This document shows positions 52,272 to 61,777 of a DNA stretch of 64,000 nt, one piece after another. The notes under the pieces are model-generated. The model worked only from the letters and a program-made list of their open reading frames with translations. It did not search any database and was not told the DNA's origin. The first letter of the stretch is position 1; the number at the start of each line of letters is the position of its first letter. The stretch is from an uncultured Verrucomicrobiae bacterium (lineage in GTDB: Bacteria > Verrucomicrobiota > Verrucomicrobiia > Limisphaerales > UBA1100). A program made the position numbers and the translations under genes. The stretch is from positions 62,001 through 126,000 of the forward strand of contig CALKBX010000002.1 in assembly GCA_937775205.1 (NCBI GenBank). The letters are read 5' to 3'.

Positions 52272-52448
52272 ATGCAGAAGTGGGAATACAAAGTGGTGAA
52301 ACGCGCCGATGTGTCGGAGGAACGGCTGAATGGACTCGGTGTGGATGGCTGGGAATTGATGAATTTTGTGCTGCCTCAATGCAACATCCCGGGCAGCTTT
52401 GACGAGATTGACGTGGAAATTGTGCTGCGCCGCGCGCTGGCCGAGTAG
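52272..52448 (+). CDS. DUF4177 family microprotein
   Basis: A 58-residue protein too short for many gene finders. MQKWEYKVVKRADVSEERLN followed by LGVDGWELMNFVLPQ is the core of DUF4177, with the conserved W-E-Y and G-W-E-L motifs. The end is FDEIDVEIVLRRALAE. Function is unknown. It lies between the divergent acyltransferase and the convergent NtrC-type regulator, ten bases before the latter's stop. Confidence 0.75.
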   Translation: MQKWEYKVVKRADVSEERLNGLGVDGWELMNFVLPQCNIPGSFDEIDVEIVLRRALAE

Positions 52449-52458
52449 CCCAAGCAGC

Positions 52459-53832
52459 CTAAACGTCGTGTAAATTGTAGGTGTGCAATTTACGGTGCAA
52501 CGTGCGGCGGCTCATGCCGATTTTCTCGGCGGCTTGGGTGCGGTTGCCGTTGCAGTCTTTTAATGCGCGGATGATGAGCGCTTTTTCGGCGTCCTCCACG
52601 GTGAGATTTTTTTTGCCGAGCACATCCTTGGCGTCAGGATGGGAAACGCCGGAGGATTCGCCGCGCACGCTGGGCGGCAAATCGCGCAGCGAAATCACAT
52701 CGCCCCGGCACAGCACCACCGCGTGCTCAATGGCCGTGCGCAGCTCGCGGACGTTGCCGGGCCACGGATGATTCATCAGTGCCTCGATGGCATCCTGATG
52801 CAGCTCTGCGATAGCTTTGGCATTTTCTTTTGCGAACTCTTTCAGGAATTCTTTGGCCAGTAAAATGATGTCCGTGCCGCGGTCGCGCAGGGGCGGCAAC
52901 TGCATTTCCACCACGCGCAATCGAAAAAATAAATCCTCGCGAAAATCGCCTTTGGCCACCGCCGCCTCGAGATTGAGATTCGTAGCAGCAATCAGCCGCA
53001 CGTCGGCGGAGATTGTTTGGTTAGAACCGACCCGCTCGAAAGTACGCTCGCCAAGAAAGCGCAGCAGCTTTACTTGGATCGCCGGATCAATTTCGCCAAC
53101 TTCATCCAAAAACAACGTGCCACCATTGGCTTGTTCAAAACGCCCGATGCGCCGTTCATGCGCGCCGGTGAACGCGCCTTTCTCATGCCCGAACAATTCG
53201 CTTTCCAAAAGCGTCGGCGAGAGCGCGGCGCAATGGACGGTGACCATCGGCTGCTTGGCGCGCGGGCTGAGGTTGTGAATCGCCTTGGCGATGAGTTCCT
53301 TGCCCGTGCCGCTTTCGCCAAGCACCAACACGCTCGCGCGCGCGGGGGCGATTTGCTGGACGACTTCAAAAATCTCCTGCATCACCGGCGATTGGCCGAT
53401 GATGTTTTCGAGGCCGAACTTGGTGTCAATCTGCGAACGCAGATCGCGGTTTTCCGATTCCAGTTTATTCGACCGCAACGCGCGGGCGATGCGCATTTCC
53501 AGCTCATCAATCTGCAATCGTCCCTTCGCGATGTAATCATCCGCGCCCTGTCGCATGGCGTCCACCGCCATTTCCTCGCTGCCGTAAGCGGTCATCAAAA
53601 TGCAAATCGGGGGCTTGCTCAGTGATTTGGCGCGCTTGATCAAATCCAGTCCGCCCACGCCCGGCATGCGCAAATCCGTCAGCAGCACGTCAAACGCATC
53701 CTCCTCCAACAACCGCATCGCGCCCTCCCCATCTTCGGCAAGGTATACATCATAGCGATCCTCCAACGCCGCGCGCAGTCCTTCCCGTGTCGGCTTCTCG
53801 TCATCGACTATTAAAACAGTGGGTTTAAGCAT
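52459..53832 (-). CDS. NtrC-family sigma-54-dependent response regulator
   Basis: A 457-residue protein in three parts. The receiver domain (1-120) has VLIVDDEKPTREGL, LLTDLRMPGVGGLDL with the phospho-Asp, and ILMTAYGSEEMAV. The AAA+ domain (145-380) has VLVLGESGTGKELIAKAIH, ELFGHEKGAFTGAHERRIG (the G-A-F-T-G-A loop that contacts sigma-54), and GGTLFLDEVGEID. The C-terminal Fis-type helix-turn-helix is ALKDCNGNRTQAAEKIGMSRRTL. It activates sigma-54 promoters after phosphorylation, probably by the kinase whose gene overlaps its start by eight bases. Confidence 0.95.
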   Translation of the reverse strand: MLKPTVLIVDDEKPTREGLRAALEDRYDVYLAEDGEGAMRLLEEDAFDVLLTDLRMPGVGGLDLIKRAKSLSKPPICILMTAYGSEEMAVDAMRQGADDYIAKGRLQIDELEMRIARALRSNKLESENRDLRSQIDTKFGLENIIGQSPVMQEIFEVVQQIAPARASVLVLGESGTGKELIAKAIHNLSPRAKQPMVTVHCAALSPTLLESELFGHEKGAFTGAHERRIGRFEQANGGTLFLDEVGEIDPAIQVKLLRFLGERTFERVGSNQTISADVRLIAATNLNLEAAVAKGDFREDLFFRLRVVEMQLPPLRDRGTDIILLAKEFLKEFAKENAKAIAELHQDAIEALMNHPWPGNVRELRTAIEHAVVLCRGDVISLRDLPPSVRGESSGVSHPDAKDVLGKKNLTVEDAEKALIIRALKDCNGNRTQAAEKIGMSRRTLHRKLHTYNLHDV

Positions 53833-55048
53833 GCTCTTCAGTGGGTTCGCCTCCCGTCAGGCGCAGGGGTTGTTGTTCGGTGAGCGGGAACCACAAACGA
53901 AACGTGGTGCCTTGGCCCGTGTTGCTTTCCAATTCAATGCGGCCGCCGTGTTCGCGCACGATGCGTTGCACAATCATCAGGCCGAGGCCGGTGCCTTTTT
54001 CTTTGGTCGTGAAATAGGGCTGGAAGATGCGGTTGATCTTTTCCTGCGCGATTCCGCCGCCGGTGTCGGCCACGTGCACCCACACGCCGTCGGCATCAGC
54101 GAGCGTGGTGAGCGATAGCGTGCCGCCGTGCGTCATGGCTTGGATGGCGTTCTTGATGAGGTTCACCAACGCCTGCTGAACCTGCGCGGCATCGAGCGGC
54201 GCGGTGGGGAGATCGTCGGCAAAGTTTTCTTCGAGCAGCACACCGCGGTTTTCAATCTCGGGGCCAAGCACCGTGAGCGTGTCCATCACGATGTCATTAA
54301 GCGACACCGGCTGGCGCTCCGGACGTGTGGGGCGGATGGCCTGCAAAAATTGGCTGACGATATAATCGAGCCGGTTGATTTCGCCTTTCGAAATATCGAG
54401 GAAACGATCGAGCTTGTTGACGGCCGCCGCAAAGTTTGCCTGCGCGTCAGGGTCATCCGCGTCCGTGGCCTTCAGTTTTTTTACCTCGCGCTCCATCAAC
54501 TGCAAATGAATGTGCAGCGCGTTGAGGGGGTTTCCAATCTCATGCGCCACACTCGCGGCTAATAGCGTGAGCGCCTCCACGCGTTCGCTTTCGATCACCT
54601 CAAACGTTTGCTGCTGTTGCTCCGTGGCATCATTGACAATCACTGCCAACCCGCTCGAGCCTTCGCCCACCAACGCCGCGGTGTACACGCGCAGGAAACG
54701 CCGGATCGGATACGTCAGTTCCAGCTCATGCCGCGTGACTGTCAGGCTATCGCTCGCCGCGCTGGTGCAGAGGTCCGCCCAATCGAGCCCCGGTAAATAA
54801 TCGGCAATCGCGCGCCCCTCCGTTTCCGCCAGCGGCAAGCCCAGCAAATGTTCAGCTGATTGGTTGTGCCACGAAATGTGCGCTTTGGCATCCAGCACCA
54901 CCACGCCATCCTCGATGGTATCAAAAAGCGTCCCCAAAAAATTCCGCTCCCGCGCCAACCGCTGCACCACCGTCTGCAGCCCATCCGCATCGAGCTGGTC
55001 AATCCGCCCGACAATCCGGTCAAAAAAACTGTGTTTTTCAGTGGCCAT
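53825..55048 (-). CDS. PAS-domain sensor histidine kinase, NtrB-like
   Basis: The start is taken at the ATG at 55048 (MATEKHSFFDRIVGRIDQLD); longer forms begin with poor-fitting sequence. The 407-residue product has a PAS domain at about 35-165 (LFDTIEDGVVVLDAKAHISWHNQSAEHLLG), a HisKA domain (LLAASVAHEIGNPLNALHIHL with the phospho-His) and an HATPase_c domain (QQALVNLIKNAIQAMTHGG, VADTGGGIAQEKINRIFQPYFTTKEKGTGLGL). There is no transmembrane segment, so it is a cytosolic sensor. The gene overlaps the response-regulator gene by eight bases. Confidence 0.95.
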   Translation of the reverse strand: MATEKHSFFDRIVGRIDQLDADGLQTVVQRLARERNFLGTLFDTIEDGVVVLDAKAHISWHNQSAEHLLGLPLAETEGRAIADYLPGLDWADLCTSAASDSLTVTRHELELTYPIRRFLRVYTAALVGEGSSGLAVIVNDATEQQQQTFEVIESERVEALTLLAASVAHEIGNPLNALHIHLQLMEREVKKLKATDADDPDAQANFAAAVNKLDRFLDISKGEINRLDYIVSQFLQAIRPTRPERQPVSLNDIVMDTLTVLGPEIENRGVLLEENFADDLPTAPLDAAQVQQALVNLIKNAIQAMTHGGTLSLTTLADADGVWVHVADTGGGIAQEKINRIFQPYFTTKEKGTGLGLMIVQRIVREHGGRIELESNTGQGTTFRLWFPLTEQQPLRLTGGEPTEEHA

Positions 55049-55232
55049 TCGAGTGTGGTGCCATATTGCCTCGTTAAAAATCAGGGCTAAATGCGCGCCA
55101 AAATGTCTCATAACACGTAGGGTTTGGCGAGCGGAAAAGAGACTCATTTCTGGCTGCGGATGTGATGTCTTGACCGCGCAGCGTTTCCCTGTTGAATTGG
55201 CGCTTCACCAGACGAGTCAGAAAATTACTCCA

Positions 55233-56228
55233 ATGAAATACACATTCCGTTTTCTCGCGATGGCCGCCTTGGGCGGGTTGATGCTGCAATCGCAACCGGT
55301 GCAGGCCGCGCCGAAAAAGATTCTCGTGATTACTCAATCACGCGGGTTCACCCACGGCGTGGTGCGGCGCAAGGGCGACGAACTTTGCACGGTGGAAAAA
55401 ACACTCGCCGCCATCGGCCAGAAGAGCGGCGTGTTTACGACCGTCAATTCGCAGGACGCCATCAAGAGCATCACGCGCGAAAATCTCAAGCAGTACGACG
55501 GCATTTTCTTTTACACCACCGGCGTGCTGTTGCCCGCGGGCGATCCACGCGAGGCGTTGATGGAATTCATTAAATCCGGCAAGGCCTTCGTGGGCACGCA
55601 CAGCGCGGGCGACACCTTCCACGGCAAAGGCGGCTTCACCAGCTACGTGAAAATGATCAACGGCAGCTTCGCCGGCCATCCGTGGGGCAGCGGCAGCACG
55701 AATGGATTTCTCAATCACGAGTCCGGCCATCCCACCGTGGCAATGCTCGGCAAGTCGTTCATGTGGAAGGACGAAATTTACCAGTACAATAATTTCGACC
55801 CCAACGCCGTGCGCGTGCTCTTCAGCCTGAACATGGCCAAGAGCAAACCGCAAATGCCCTATCACGTGCCCGTGTGCTGGGTGCGCAGCTTCGGCAAGGG
55901 CCGCGTGTTCTTCACCAACCTCGGCCACAACCAGTCCACGTGGGAAAACGAAACGTACCAAAAACATTTGGTGGAAGGATTTAAGTGGGTGCTCAAAATC
56001 ACCGACGGCCCCTCGGCTCCCAACCCCGAGGTGCAAGCCCAACAAAGCATCAACGCCTTCGCCCTCTTCGCCTCGCAAAAGCTAAAGCTCAACCAAGCCG
56101 AGCTTGTGAAAAAAATGCAGGCGAAAGCCGGCGACAAAAAATTCATCACACTCCTCCGCGAGAACAGCTGGAAAAGCCGCGGCCGCGACATGAAGCTCAT
56201 CCAGGAAGTGTTGGATGCGTTGAAGTAG
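55233..56228 (+). CDS. Secreted ThuA-domain protein
   Basis: The start is taken at 55233 (MKYTFRFLAMAALGGLMLQS), a clear signal peptide; the longer frame upstream is a shadow of the kinase gene. The 331-residue product has the ThuA trehalose-utilisation domain: KKILVITQSRGFTHGVVRRKGDEL, YDGIFFYTTGVLLPAGD, FVGTHSAGDTFHGKGGFTSYVKMINGSF-type core (short segments each), and VCWVRSFGKGRVFFTNLGHNQSTWENE. The C-terminal 50 residues are helical and Lys rich. ThuA proteins have a glutamine-amidotransferase-like fold; the substrate is probably a sugar. It is convergent with the sulfatase gene, six bases apart. Confidence 0.88.
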   Translation: MKYTFRFLAMAALGGLMLQSQPVQAAPKKILVITQSRGFTHGVVRRKGDELCTVEKTLAAIGQKSGVFTTVNSQDAIKSITRENLKQYDGIFFYTTGVLLPAGDPREALMEFIKSGKAFVGTHSAGDTFHGKGGFTSYVKMINGSFAGHPWGSGSTNGFLNHESGHPTVAMLGKSFMWKDEIYQYNNFDPNAVRVLFSLNMAKSKPQMPYHVPVCWVRSFGKGRVFFTNLGHNQSTWENETYQKHLVEGFKWVLKITDGPSAPNPEVQAQQSINAFALFASQKLKLNQAELVKKMQAKAGDKKFITLLRENSWKSRGRDMKLIQEVLDALK

Positions 56229-56234
56229 AGGCAC

Positions 56235-57651
56235 CTATTTTCTACGAGGCCGCCAATCCGGATTTCTGATGGGCGCTTTGGCGTCCGTTTCTTTTCGCCA
56301 CGCATCGAGTTTTTCGCGGAGGGCTTTTGCTTTTGCGGATTGAGTAGCGGCGAGGTTTTTGGTTTCGGCGGGGTCGGTCTTTAGGTTGAAGAGTTCCATT
56401 CGGTTGTCCTCGTAATAGTGGATGAGTTTCCAGTCGCCGGCGCGGATGGCGCTGGCGGGGGTCATTCGCGGATAATAATGTGGGTAATGCCAAAACAGGG
56501 CCTCGCGTTTGAGAGGGGCTTTGGAATTTTTCAGGAGCGGGAGCAGACTCACGCCATCGTGTCGAGGAGCATTGGTTTGGCCGAGGGCGTCGGCGAGGGT
56601 GGGGAAGAAATCCTGCGAGGTGACTTGCGCGGCGCACTCGGCGCCGGGCTTGGTGCGTCCGGGCCAGCGGATGATGAGCGGCACGCGCAGGCCGCCTTCG
56701 TAAAGGGTGCCTTTGCCGGAGCGGAAGGGGGCATTGCGCGTGGGCGGCCGGTTGCCGGATTTTGCGGTCGGGAAATCCACACCGCCGTTGTCGCTGGTGA
56801 GGATGACCACGGTGCGGTCGGCGAGTTTCAAGTCGTCGAGCTGGCGCAGCACGCGGCCGATGTTTTCATCGAGACTGGCGAGCATCGCGGCGTACTCGGC
56901 GTGGGAATGGATTTTGCCGGCCGGCTTTTTTTCAAACCGCTTCACCCACGCCGGCTTGCCCTCGATGGGCGTGTGCACGGTGTGAAACCACAGGCTCAAA
57001 AAAAACGGGCGGTCCTTTTGCTGCGCGATGATTCGCAGCGCGTGGTCGGTGAGTTGGTCGGTAAGATAATCGCCCGGCTTGCCCAGCTCCCACTGGCACG
57101 TAGCGCAGCTCGGGATCGTTCTTCCCCCACGGGCCGCGGTAGGGCCAGTGGAATGTCGCCGGCGCGCCCCAGTACGTGCCGCCGATGTTCACGTCGTAGC
57201 CCTGCGTCTCCGGATAAAACGCCGCCTTGCCGAGATGCCATTTGCCGATGTGCGCGGTGAAATAATTTTGCTTCTTAAACAATTCCGCAAGCGTCACCTC
57301 CGCAAGCGGCAGATTGGGCTGAGCCTTGGCTTCGAGCAGCCGTTTGTTTTTCGGACCGCCGCGCACGGCGCCTTCGTGCCAAATGGTCATGTCCAGCCGC
57401 GCAGGAGATTTGCCGGTGAGAATGGCCGCGCGCGTGGGCGAACAAATCGCCGCCGCCGCGTACGCCTGCGTGAACCGCAGCCCCTCCTGCGCCAAGCGGT
57501 CGATGTTCGGCGTCTCAAAAAAATCACTCCCCTGCACCCCCGCATCCGCCCAACCCCAGTCGTCAACGAGAATGAAAACCACGTTCATTTTCGCCGCGTG
57601 CGCGGGCAAGCTCATTCCCATCGCGAAGAAAACCCAAAGCAAAATCCGCAT
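56235..57651 (-). pseudogene. Secreted sulfatase with a frameshift
   Basis: The N-terminal part starts at 57651 (MRILLWVFFAMGMSLPAHA) and has VVFILVDDWGWADAGVQG and AAAAICSPTRAAILTGKSP with the formylglycine site CSPTR. Near 57085-57100 the frame breaks after PELRYVP. The next frame continues ELGKPGDYLTDQLTDHALRI and RPFFLSLWFHTVHTPIEGKP, then VVILTSDNGGVDFPTAKSGN, to the stop at 56235. All sulfatase motifs are present when the parts are joined (about 470 residues). A single-base indel, real or from sequencing, explains the break. Confidence 0.82.
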
Positions 57652-57721
57652 GGGCAAAAGGGTATCCGACTGCCTCCCGACTTGCAATCAGTGGGGATTT
57701 CCCCACACTGTGCGGCCTTTC

Positions 57722-59101
57722 ATGAGTGAGCAAAAACAAGATGTGAATCGGCGCGACTTTATTGCGGCCGGAAGTTCGTTGGCCGCGATGGCGGCGATGA
57801 TGCAGGCGTTTGAGGCGCGGGCGCAGGAGAGTGGGGGCGAATCCACCGCGCGGCGCACGGATGATTCCACGCCGCCGGTGAAGATGGGGTTGATCGGCTA
57901 CGGCCCGCAAGGACGGGAGATTGCCCGCAACCTCGCACAACTGCCAAGCGCGCCGCTCGTTGCCATTAGCGACAACTACGGCGCGATGCTTCGGCGATCG
58001 AAGCGCGATCATCCCAAGACGAAAGGGTACCCGAATTATCAGGATTTATTGGCGGATAAAAATGTGGAGGGCGTGATCATCGCCACCGCACCGCACGAGC
58101 ACAAAGAAATCGTGCTCGCCGCGCTCAAGGCGGGGAAGCACGTTTACTGCGAAGCGCCGTTGGGCCACACGGTGGCCGAAGCCCGCGCCATCGCCAAGGC
58201 GGCGGTTGATAATCCGCAGCAAAATTTCCAGGCCGGCCTGCAGTTTCGCAGCGAGCCGCAGCGGCATTTTATGTTTCCTTTCATGCGCTCGGGCGCTCTT
58301 GGCCGGGCGGTGCAGGCGCGCACGCAATGGCACAAGAAAACCAGTTGGCGCCGCGTGTCGCCTAATGCCGCGCGCGAGAAGGCCATCAACTGGCGGCTGA
58401 ACAAGCAGCTCTCGCCGGGGCTCGCCGGTGAGGTGGGGATGCATCAGGTGGACTTGGTGAATTATTTTCTCAACCTCAAGCCCGTGGCCGTGAGCGGCTT
58501 CGGCAGCACCATCCAATGGCGCGACGGCCGGCAAGTGCCGGACACGGTTAATCTGGTTTATGAGTATGAAAACGGTTTTTCACTGACGCAAGAGCTGACA
58601 CTCTCCAATTCTTTCGATGGCGAATACGAGGTGATGCACGGCACCAACAGCGCGGTGATGCTGCGCGGCTCGCAGGCGTGGATGTACAAGGAAGCCGACG
58701 CGCCGCTCATCGGCTGGGAAGTGTATGCGCGCAAAGAGGCGCACTACGGCAAACCCGGCGTCGTGCTCGCAGCGGGCGCCACCACCCTGGGTAAGGGCGG
58801 CAAAAAACTTTATCAGGAATCGGCCTTCACGCAGACGCCGTTGTTTTACAGCCTCGAGGCGTTTGCTTATAATAGCCATCAAGTGAAAACCACTGTGGCG
58901 GATCTTATAGACACCTTTGGAGAGGTGGACAATGAGACGGTGGTGGAATTTCTCGAGGAACAACTCGCCGGCACCAACAGTTTGCTGCCGGCCGCGAATG
59001 TGCTGGAGGGCTTTCAGGCAAACACAATCGCACTGAAAGCAAATGAAGCCGTGAACACTCGCAAGCGCGTGGAGATCACAAAAAAAGATTTAACCGTCTA
59101 A
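57722..59101 (+). CDS. Tat-exported Gfo/Idh/MocA family oxidoreductase
   Basis: The start is taken at 57722 (MSEQKQDVNRRDFIAAGSSL), which gives a twin-arginine signal NRRDFIAAG; the longer frame upstream is a shadow of the sulfatase gene. The 459-residue product has the NAD(P) motif KMGLIGYGPQGREIARNLA near 53, GVIIATAPHEHKEIVLAALKAGKHVYCEAPLGHTV-type core with the E-x-P (EAP) signature near 140, and a C-terminal substrate domain (GEVGMHQVDLVNYFLNLKP). It oxidises or reduces a sugar or cyclitol in the periplasm. YceI follows 14 bases later. Confidence 0.9.
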   Translation: MSEQKQDVNRRDFIAAGSSLAAMAAMMQAFEARAQESGGESTARRTDDSTPPVKMGLIGYGPQGREIARNLAQLPSAPLVAISDNYGAMLRRSKRDHPKTKGYPNYQDLLADKNVEGVIIATAPHEHKEIVLAALKAGKHVYCEAPLGHTVAEARAIAKAAVDNPQQNFQAGLQFRSEPQRHFMFPFMRSGALGRAVQARTQWHKKTSWRRVSPNAAREKAINWRLNKQLSPGLAGEVGMHQVDLVNYFLNLKPVAVSGFGSTIQWRDGRQVPDTVNLVYEYENGFSLTQELTLSNSFDGEYEVMHGTNSAVMLRGSQAWMYKEADAPLIGWEVYARKEAHYGKPGVVLAAGATTLGKGGKKLYQESAFTQTPLFYSLEAFAYNSHQVKTTVADLIDTFGEVDNETVVEFLEEQLAGTNSLLPAANVLEGFQANTIALKANEAVNTRKRVEITKKDLTV

Positions 59102-59115
59102 CTATAAAACCGATC

Positions 59116-59688
59116 ATGAATAAAATAATCATTCTCATCACCCTCATCTTTGCGATGCCCGCAGTTGCGGAAGTATACAAATCCAAATTCGGCAGCAGCG
59201 TGAAGCTTGATGGCGATTCCAGCGTGCACAAGTGGAAGGTCGAAAGCAAACTGGTCGGCGGCACCATCAACGTCAACGTCGCCGCGCTGGGCAAGCCTGG
59301 AAAGCTCGACGCCAAGGCGACGGTGTTCATCCCCGTGCGCTCGCTCAAGAGTGGTAAGAAACGCATGGACGAAGTGATGCATGCGGCGATGAACGCGAAG
59401 AAGCATTCGAAGATTGAGTTCACCCTCAGCGAGATCACCGTCAAAGCCGCCAAAGGTACGCTCAGCCAATGCGACAGCAAAGGCACGTTGAAAATCAATG
59501 GCAAGACCCGCCCCATCAGCATGCCGATTACTGTGTCGCGCGCTGGCGACAAGCTCACCGTGAAAGGCAGCATCACGGTTAAGATGACCGACTACGGCAT
59601 CAAGCCCCCCTCGCCCAAATTGCCCAGCGGAAACATCGTCACCAAGGACGAAGTGAAGATCATCTTTTCGTGGGTCACCGGCAAGTGA
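59116..59688 (+). CDS. YceI family periplasmic lipid-binding protein
   Basis: A 190-residue protein with signal peptide MNKIIILITLIFAMPAVAE. The rest matches the YceI lipocalin-like barrel: DGDSSVHKWKVESKLVGGTI, FIPVRSLKSGKKRMDEVMHAA, HSKIEFTLSEITVK, GTLKINGKTRPISMPITVSR, VKGSITVKMTDYGIKPP. YceI proteins bind isoprenoid or other long lipids in a hydrophobic pocket. It is probably cotranscribed with the preceding oxidoreductase, and its stop overlaps the next gene's GTG start (GTGA). Confidence 0.92.
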   Translation: MNKIIILITLIFAMPAVAEVYKSKFGSSVKLDGDSSVHKWKVESKLVGGTINVNVAALGKPGKLDAKATVFIPVRSLKSGKKRMDEVMHAAMNAKKHSKIEFTLSEITVKAAKGTLSQCDSKGTLKINGKTRPISMPITVSRAGDKLTVKGSITVKMTDYGIKPPSPKLPSGNIVTKDEVKIIFSWVTGK

Positions 59689-60248
59689 GCACCGGCCACG
59701 TCAAACCGCTGCATCCGTGGTACACCCGCCTCTATCGGCTGGCGCGCTTGGATTATTTCAAAATCCTTCGCACCCACGGCGCCCCCGCGCAAGTGGCCCG
59801 CGGCGTGGGCTACGGCATTTTTGTGGAGCTGATTTTTTTTCCCACGCTGGGCCTCGGTTTTTTTCTGATTTATCCGCTCAATAAATATCTCAAAGGCCAC
59901 CTAGCCGCATCCATCGCCGGATTTTTTTTCGCCAAGCTATTCGCGGTCTTCACCATCCCGCCCAGCTTCATCCTTGGCAGCAAAATCCTCGGGCTGGAGG
60001 ATTTTGGTGCAAGATTTATGGCGGACGACAAGCTCAAGTCATTAGGTGAAATTTGGGTCACAGTTAAGCAACTCTTCAGCTCCGGCGAACTCTTCCAGGC
60101 CCTCGCCGGCTGGGCCGCTGGCGCGGCTGTTTTCGGCGTGGTGATCGGTGCCATCGGATTTATCTTCACGTTAATCGGCCTAAAAAAATACCAAGCCCAC
60201 CGCAAAGAACGCCGCGAAGAAATCCTGCGCGAAAAAGAAGCAGCTTAA
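59685..60248 (+). CDS. DUF2062 membrane protein
   Basis: The start is taken at the GTG at 59685 (STGHVKPLHPWYTRLYR), which overlaps the YceI stop. The 187-residue product has the DUF2062 layout: a short amphipathic start (LARLDYFKILRTHGAPAQVARG), then membrane segments GYGIFVELIFFPTLGLGFFLIYPL, LAASIAGFFFAKLFAVFTIPP and AGAAVFGVVIGAIGFIFTLIGL. A Lys/Glu-rich tail ends the protein. Function is unknown. Confidence 0.82.
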   Translation: MSTGHVKPLHPWYTRLYRLARLDYFKILRTHGAPAQVARGVGYGIFVELIFFPTLGLGFFLIYPLNKYLKGHLAASIAGFFFAKLFAVFTIPPSFILGSKILGLEDFGARFMADDKLKSLGEIWVTVKQLFSSGELFQALAGWAAGAAVFGVVIGAIGFIFTLIGLKKYQAHRKERREEILREKEAA

Positions 60249-60263
60249 GTAGGGCGGCTCTAC
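60249..60263. repeat. Short GTAG/CTAC remnant between convergent genes
   Basis: GTAGGGCGGCTCTAC begins directly after the DUF2062 stop; its CTAC end gives the TAG stop of the DUF1501 gene on the minus strand (60260-60262). It looks like a collapsed copy of the GGTAGGGCGG element found at 18042 and 61707. Confidence 0.45.
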
Positions 60264-61687
60264 GCAATCACGTCCCGAATCACTTTCCCGCCCACGTCGG
60301 TCAGCCGGAAGTCGCGGCCGTTGTAGCGGTAGGTTAGTTTTTCGTGATCCATTCCCATCAAGTGCAGCATGGTAGCGTGCAGATCGTTGACGTGGCATTT
60401 GTTGACGGCGGCTTTGTGGCCGACCTCGTCGGTTTCGCCGTAGCTTACGCCGCCTTTCACGCCGCCGCCCGCCAACCAATAAGTGAAGGCGTGCGGATTG
60501 TGATCGCGACCGGGCTTGCCGGATTTCTGCGCCAAAGGTAGACGACCAAACTCACCGCCCCAAACCACGAGAGTTTCATCGAGCAACCCGCGCTGGGCGA
60601 GGTCGGCCAACAAACCGGCAATCGGTTTGTCCGTTTCGCCGGCAAACTGCGTGTGGTTCCCCGCAATGTCACTGTGACCATCCCAACTGCGTTGGTTCTC
60701 CATTCCGCCGCTGTAAATTTGGATAAACCGCACGCCGCGCTCGACCATGCGGCGGGCGGTTAAACATTGTGCGGCGAAGTGTTTGCACTTGGCGTCGTCC
60801 ATGCCGTACAGCGCGCGGGTGGCAGGCGATTCCTTGTCCACCGCTAATGCCTCGGGCGCGGCACTTTGCATTCGGTAGGCCAGTTCAAAACTTTCAATGC
60901 GCGCGGCCAGTTCTTCTTCAAGGGGATTGTCCGCGAAATGCTTTTGGTTGAGCGACTTCAGTAAATCCAATTGTCGGCGCTGCTGCTCGGCGTTCATTTC
61001 CTTCGGGCGATTGAGGTTGTCAATCGGCTCGCCGGTGGGGCGGAAGTGTGTGCCTTGGTAAACACTCGGCAAAAAGCCCGCGCCCCAGTTCGCCGCGTGG
61101 CCCTTCGGCAAGCCGCGCCCTTTCGGGTCACTCATCGCCACGAACGCCGGCAGACTGTCGCTCTCGCTGCCGAGGCCGTACGTCATCCACGAACCCACGC
61201 ACGGATGCCCCATGCGCGGCAGCCCTGAGTTCATCATAAAGAGCGCTGGCGAATGGTTATTGCTCTCCGTGTGGCACGAATGAATGAACGCCATTTTGTC
61301 CACGTGCTGTGAGAGGTGCGGGAAAATCGATGACACATGCTTGCCGCATTGACCGTGTTGTTTGAATTCAAACGGGCTCTTCATCAACCCGCCCACGGCG
61401 TTGGAAAAAAATCCGGTAAACTTGTCAAACCCCTCCAACGCCTGCCCATCGCGCCGCGCCAATTCCGGTTTGTAATCCCAAGTATCCACATGACTCGGCC
61501 CGCCATTAATGAACAACCAAATGACCGCTTTAGCCTTTGTTTTAAAATGCGGCCGCCGCGCTGCCAGTGGGTTGCTGCCCGCGGCCAGCCCTTCCTGCTG
61601 CAGCAAACTGGCGAGGCCCAAAGAGCCGATGCCCATGCCGGCCTGTTTGAGCATTTGGCGGCGGGTTAGTTGAATTGAATTGTTCAT
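60260..61687 (-). CDS. DUF1501 family protein, Tat-exported
   Basis: A 475-residue protein with a Tat-type N-terminus (LTRRQMLKQAGMGIGSLGLA). Family motifs are AVIWLFINGGPSHVDTWDYK, ERGVRFIQIYSGG, VVWGGEFGRLPLAQ and GRDHNPHAFTYWLAGGG, ending with LTYRYNGRDFRLTDVGG. It follows the DUF1549/DUF1553 gene on the same strand, the standard gene pair in Planctomycetes and Verrucomicrobia. The pair is thought to act outside the inner membrane; biochemical function is not established. The paralogue at 13217 shares all motifs. Confidence 0.92.
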   Translation of the reverse strand: MNNSIQLTRRQMLKQAGMGIGSLGLASLLQQEGLAAGSNPLAARRPHFKTKAKAVIWLFINGGPSHVDTWDYKPELARRDGQALEGFDKFTGFFSNAVGGLMKSPFEFKQHGQCGKHVSSIFPHLSQHVDKMAFIHSCHTESNNHSPALFMMNSGLPRMGHPCVGSWMTYGLGSESDSLPAFVAMSDPKGRGLPKGHAANWGAGFLPSVYQGTHFRPTGEPIDNLNRPKEMNAEQQRRQLDLLKSLNQKHFADNPLEEELAARIESFELAYRMQSAAPEALAVDKESPATRALYGMDDAKCKHFAAQCLTARRMVERGVRFIQIYSGGMENQRSWDGHSDIAGNHTQFAGETDKPIAGLLADLAQRGLLDETLVVWGGEFGRLPLAQKSGKPGRDHNPHAFTYWLAGGGVKGGVSYGETDEVGHKAAVNKCHVNDLHATMLHLMGMDHEKLTYRYNGRDFRLTDVGGKVIRDVIA

Positions 61688-61706
61688 TTTTTAATGCAGA
61701 GGATTA

Positions 61707-61761
61707 GGCAGGGCGGTTTCTCCGAAACCGCCTCGGCGCGCTCGGAGAGCACGCCCTAGCC
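61707..61761. repeat. Paired-hairpin palindromic repeat, family 2, copy 2
   Basis: A copy of the 18042 element with GGCGGTTTC-TCC-GAAACCGCC as a perfect 9-bp hairpin and GGCGCGCTC-GGA-GAGCACGCC as the second, inside an imperfect outer stem (GGCAGGGC/GCCCTAGCC). It lies in the 90-base gap between the DUF1553 and DUF1501 genes of the same strand. Confidence 0.85.
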
Positions 61762-61777
61762 TTTCTGCGTTTAATTT

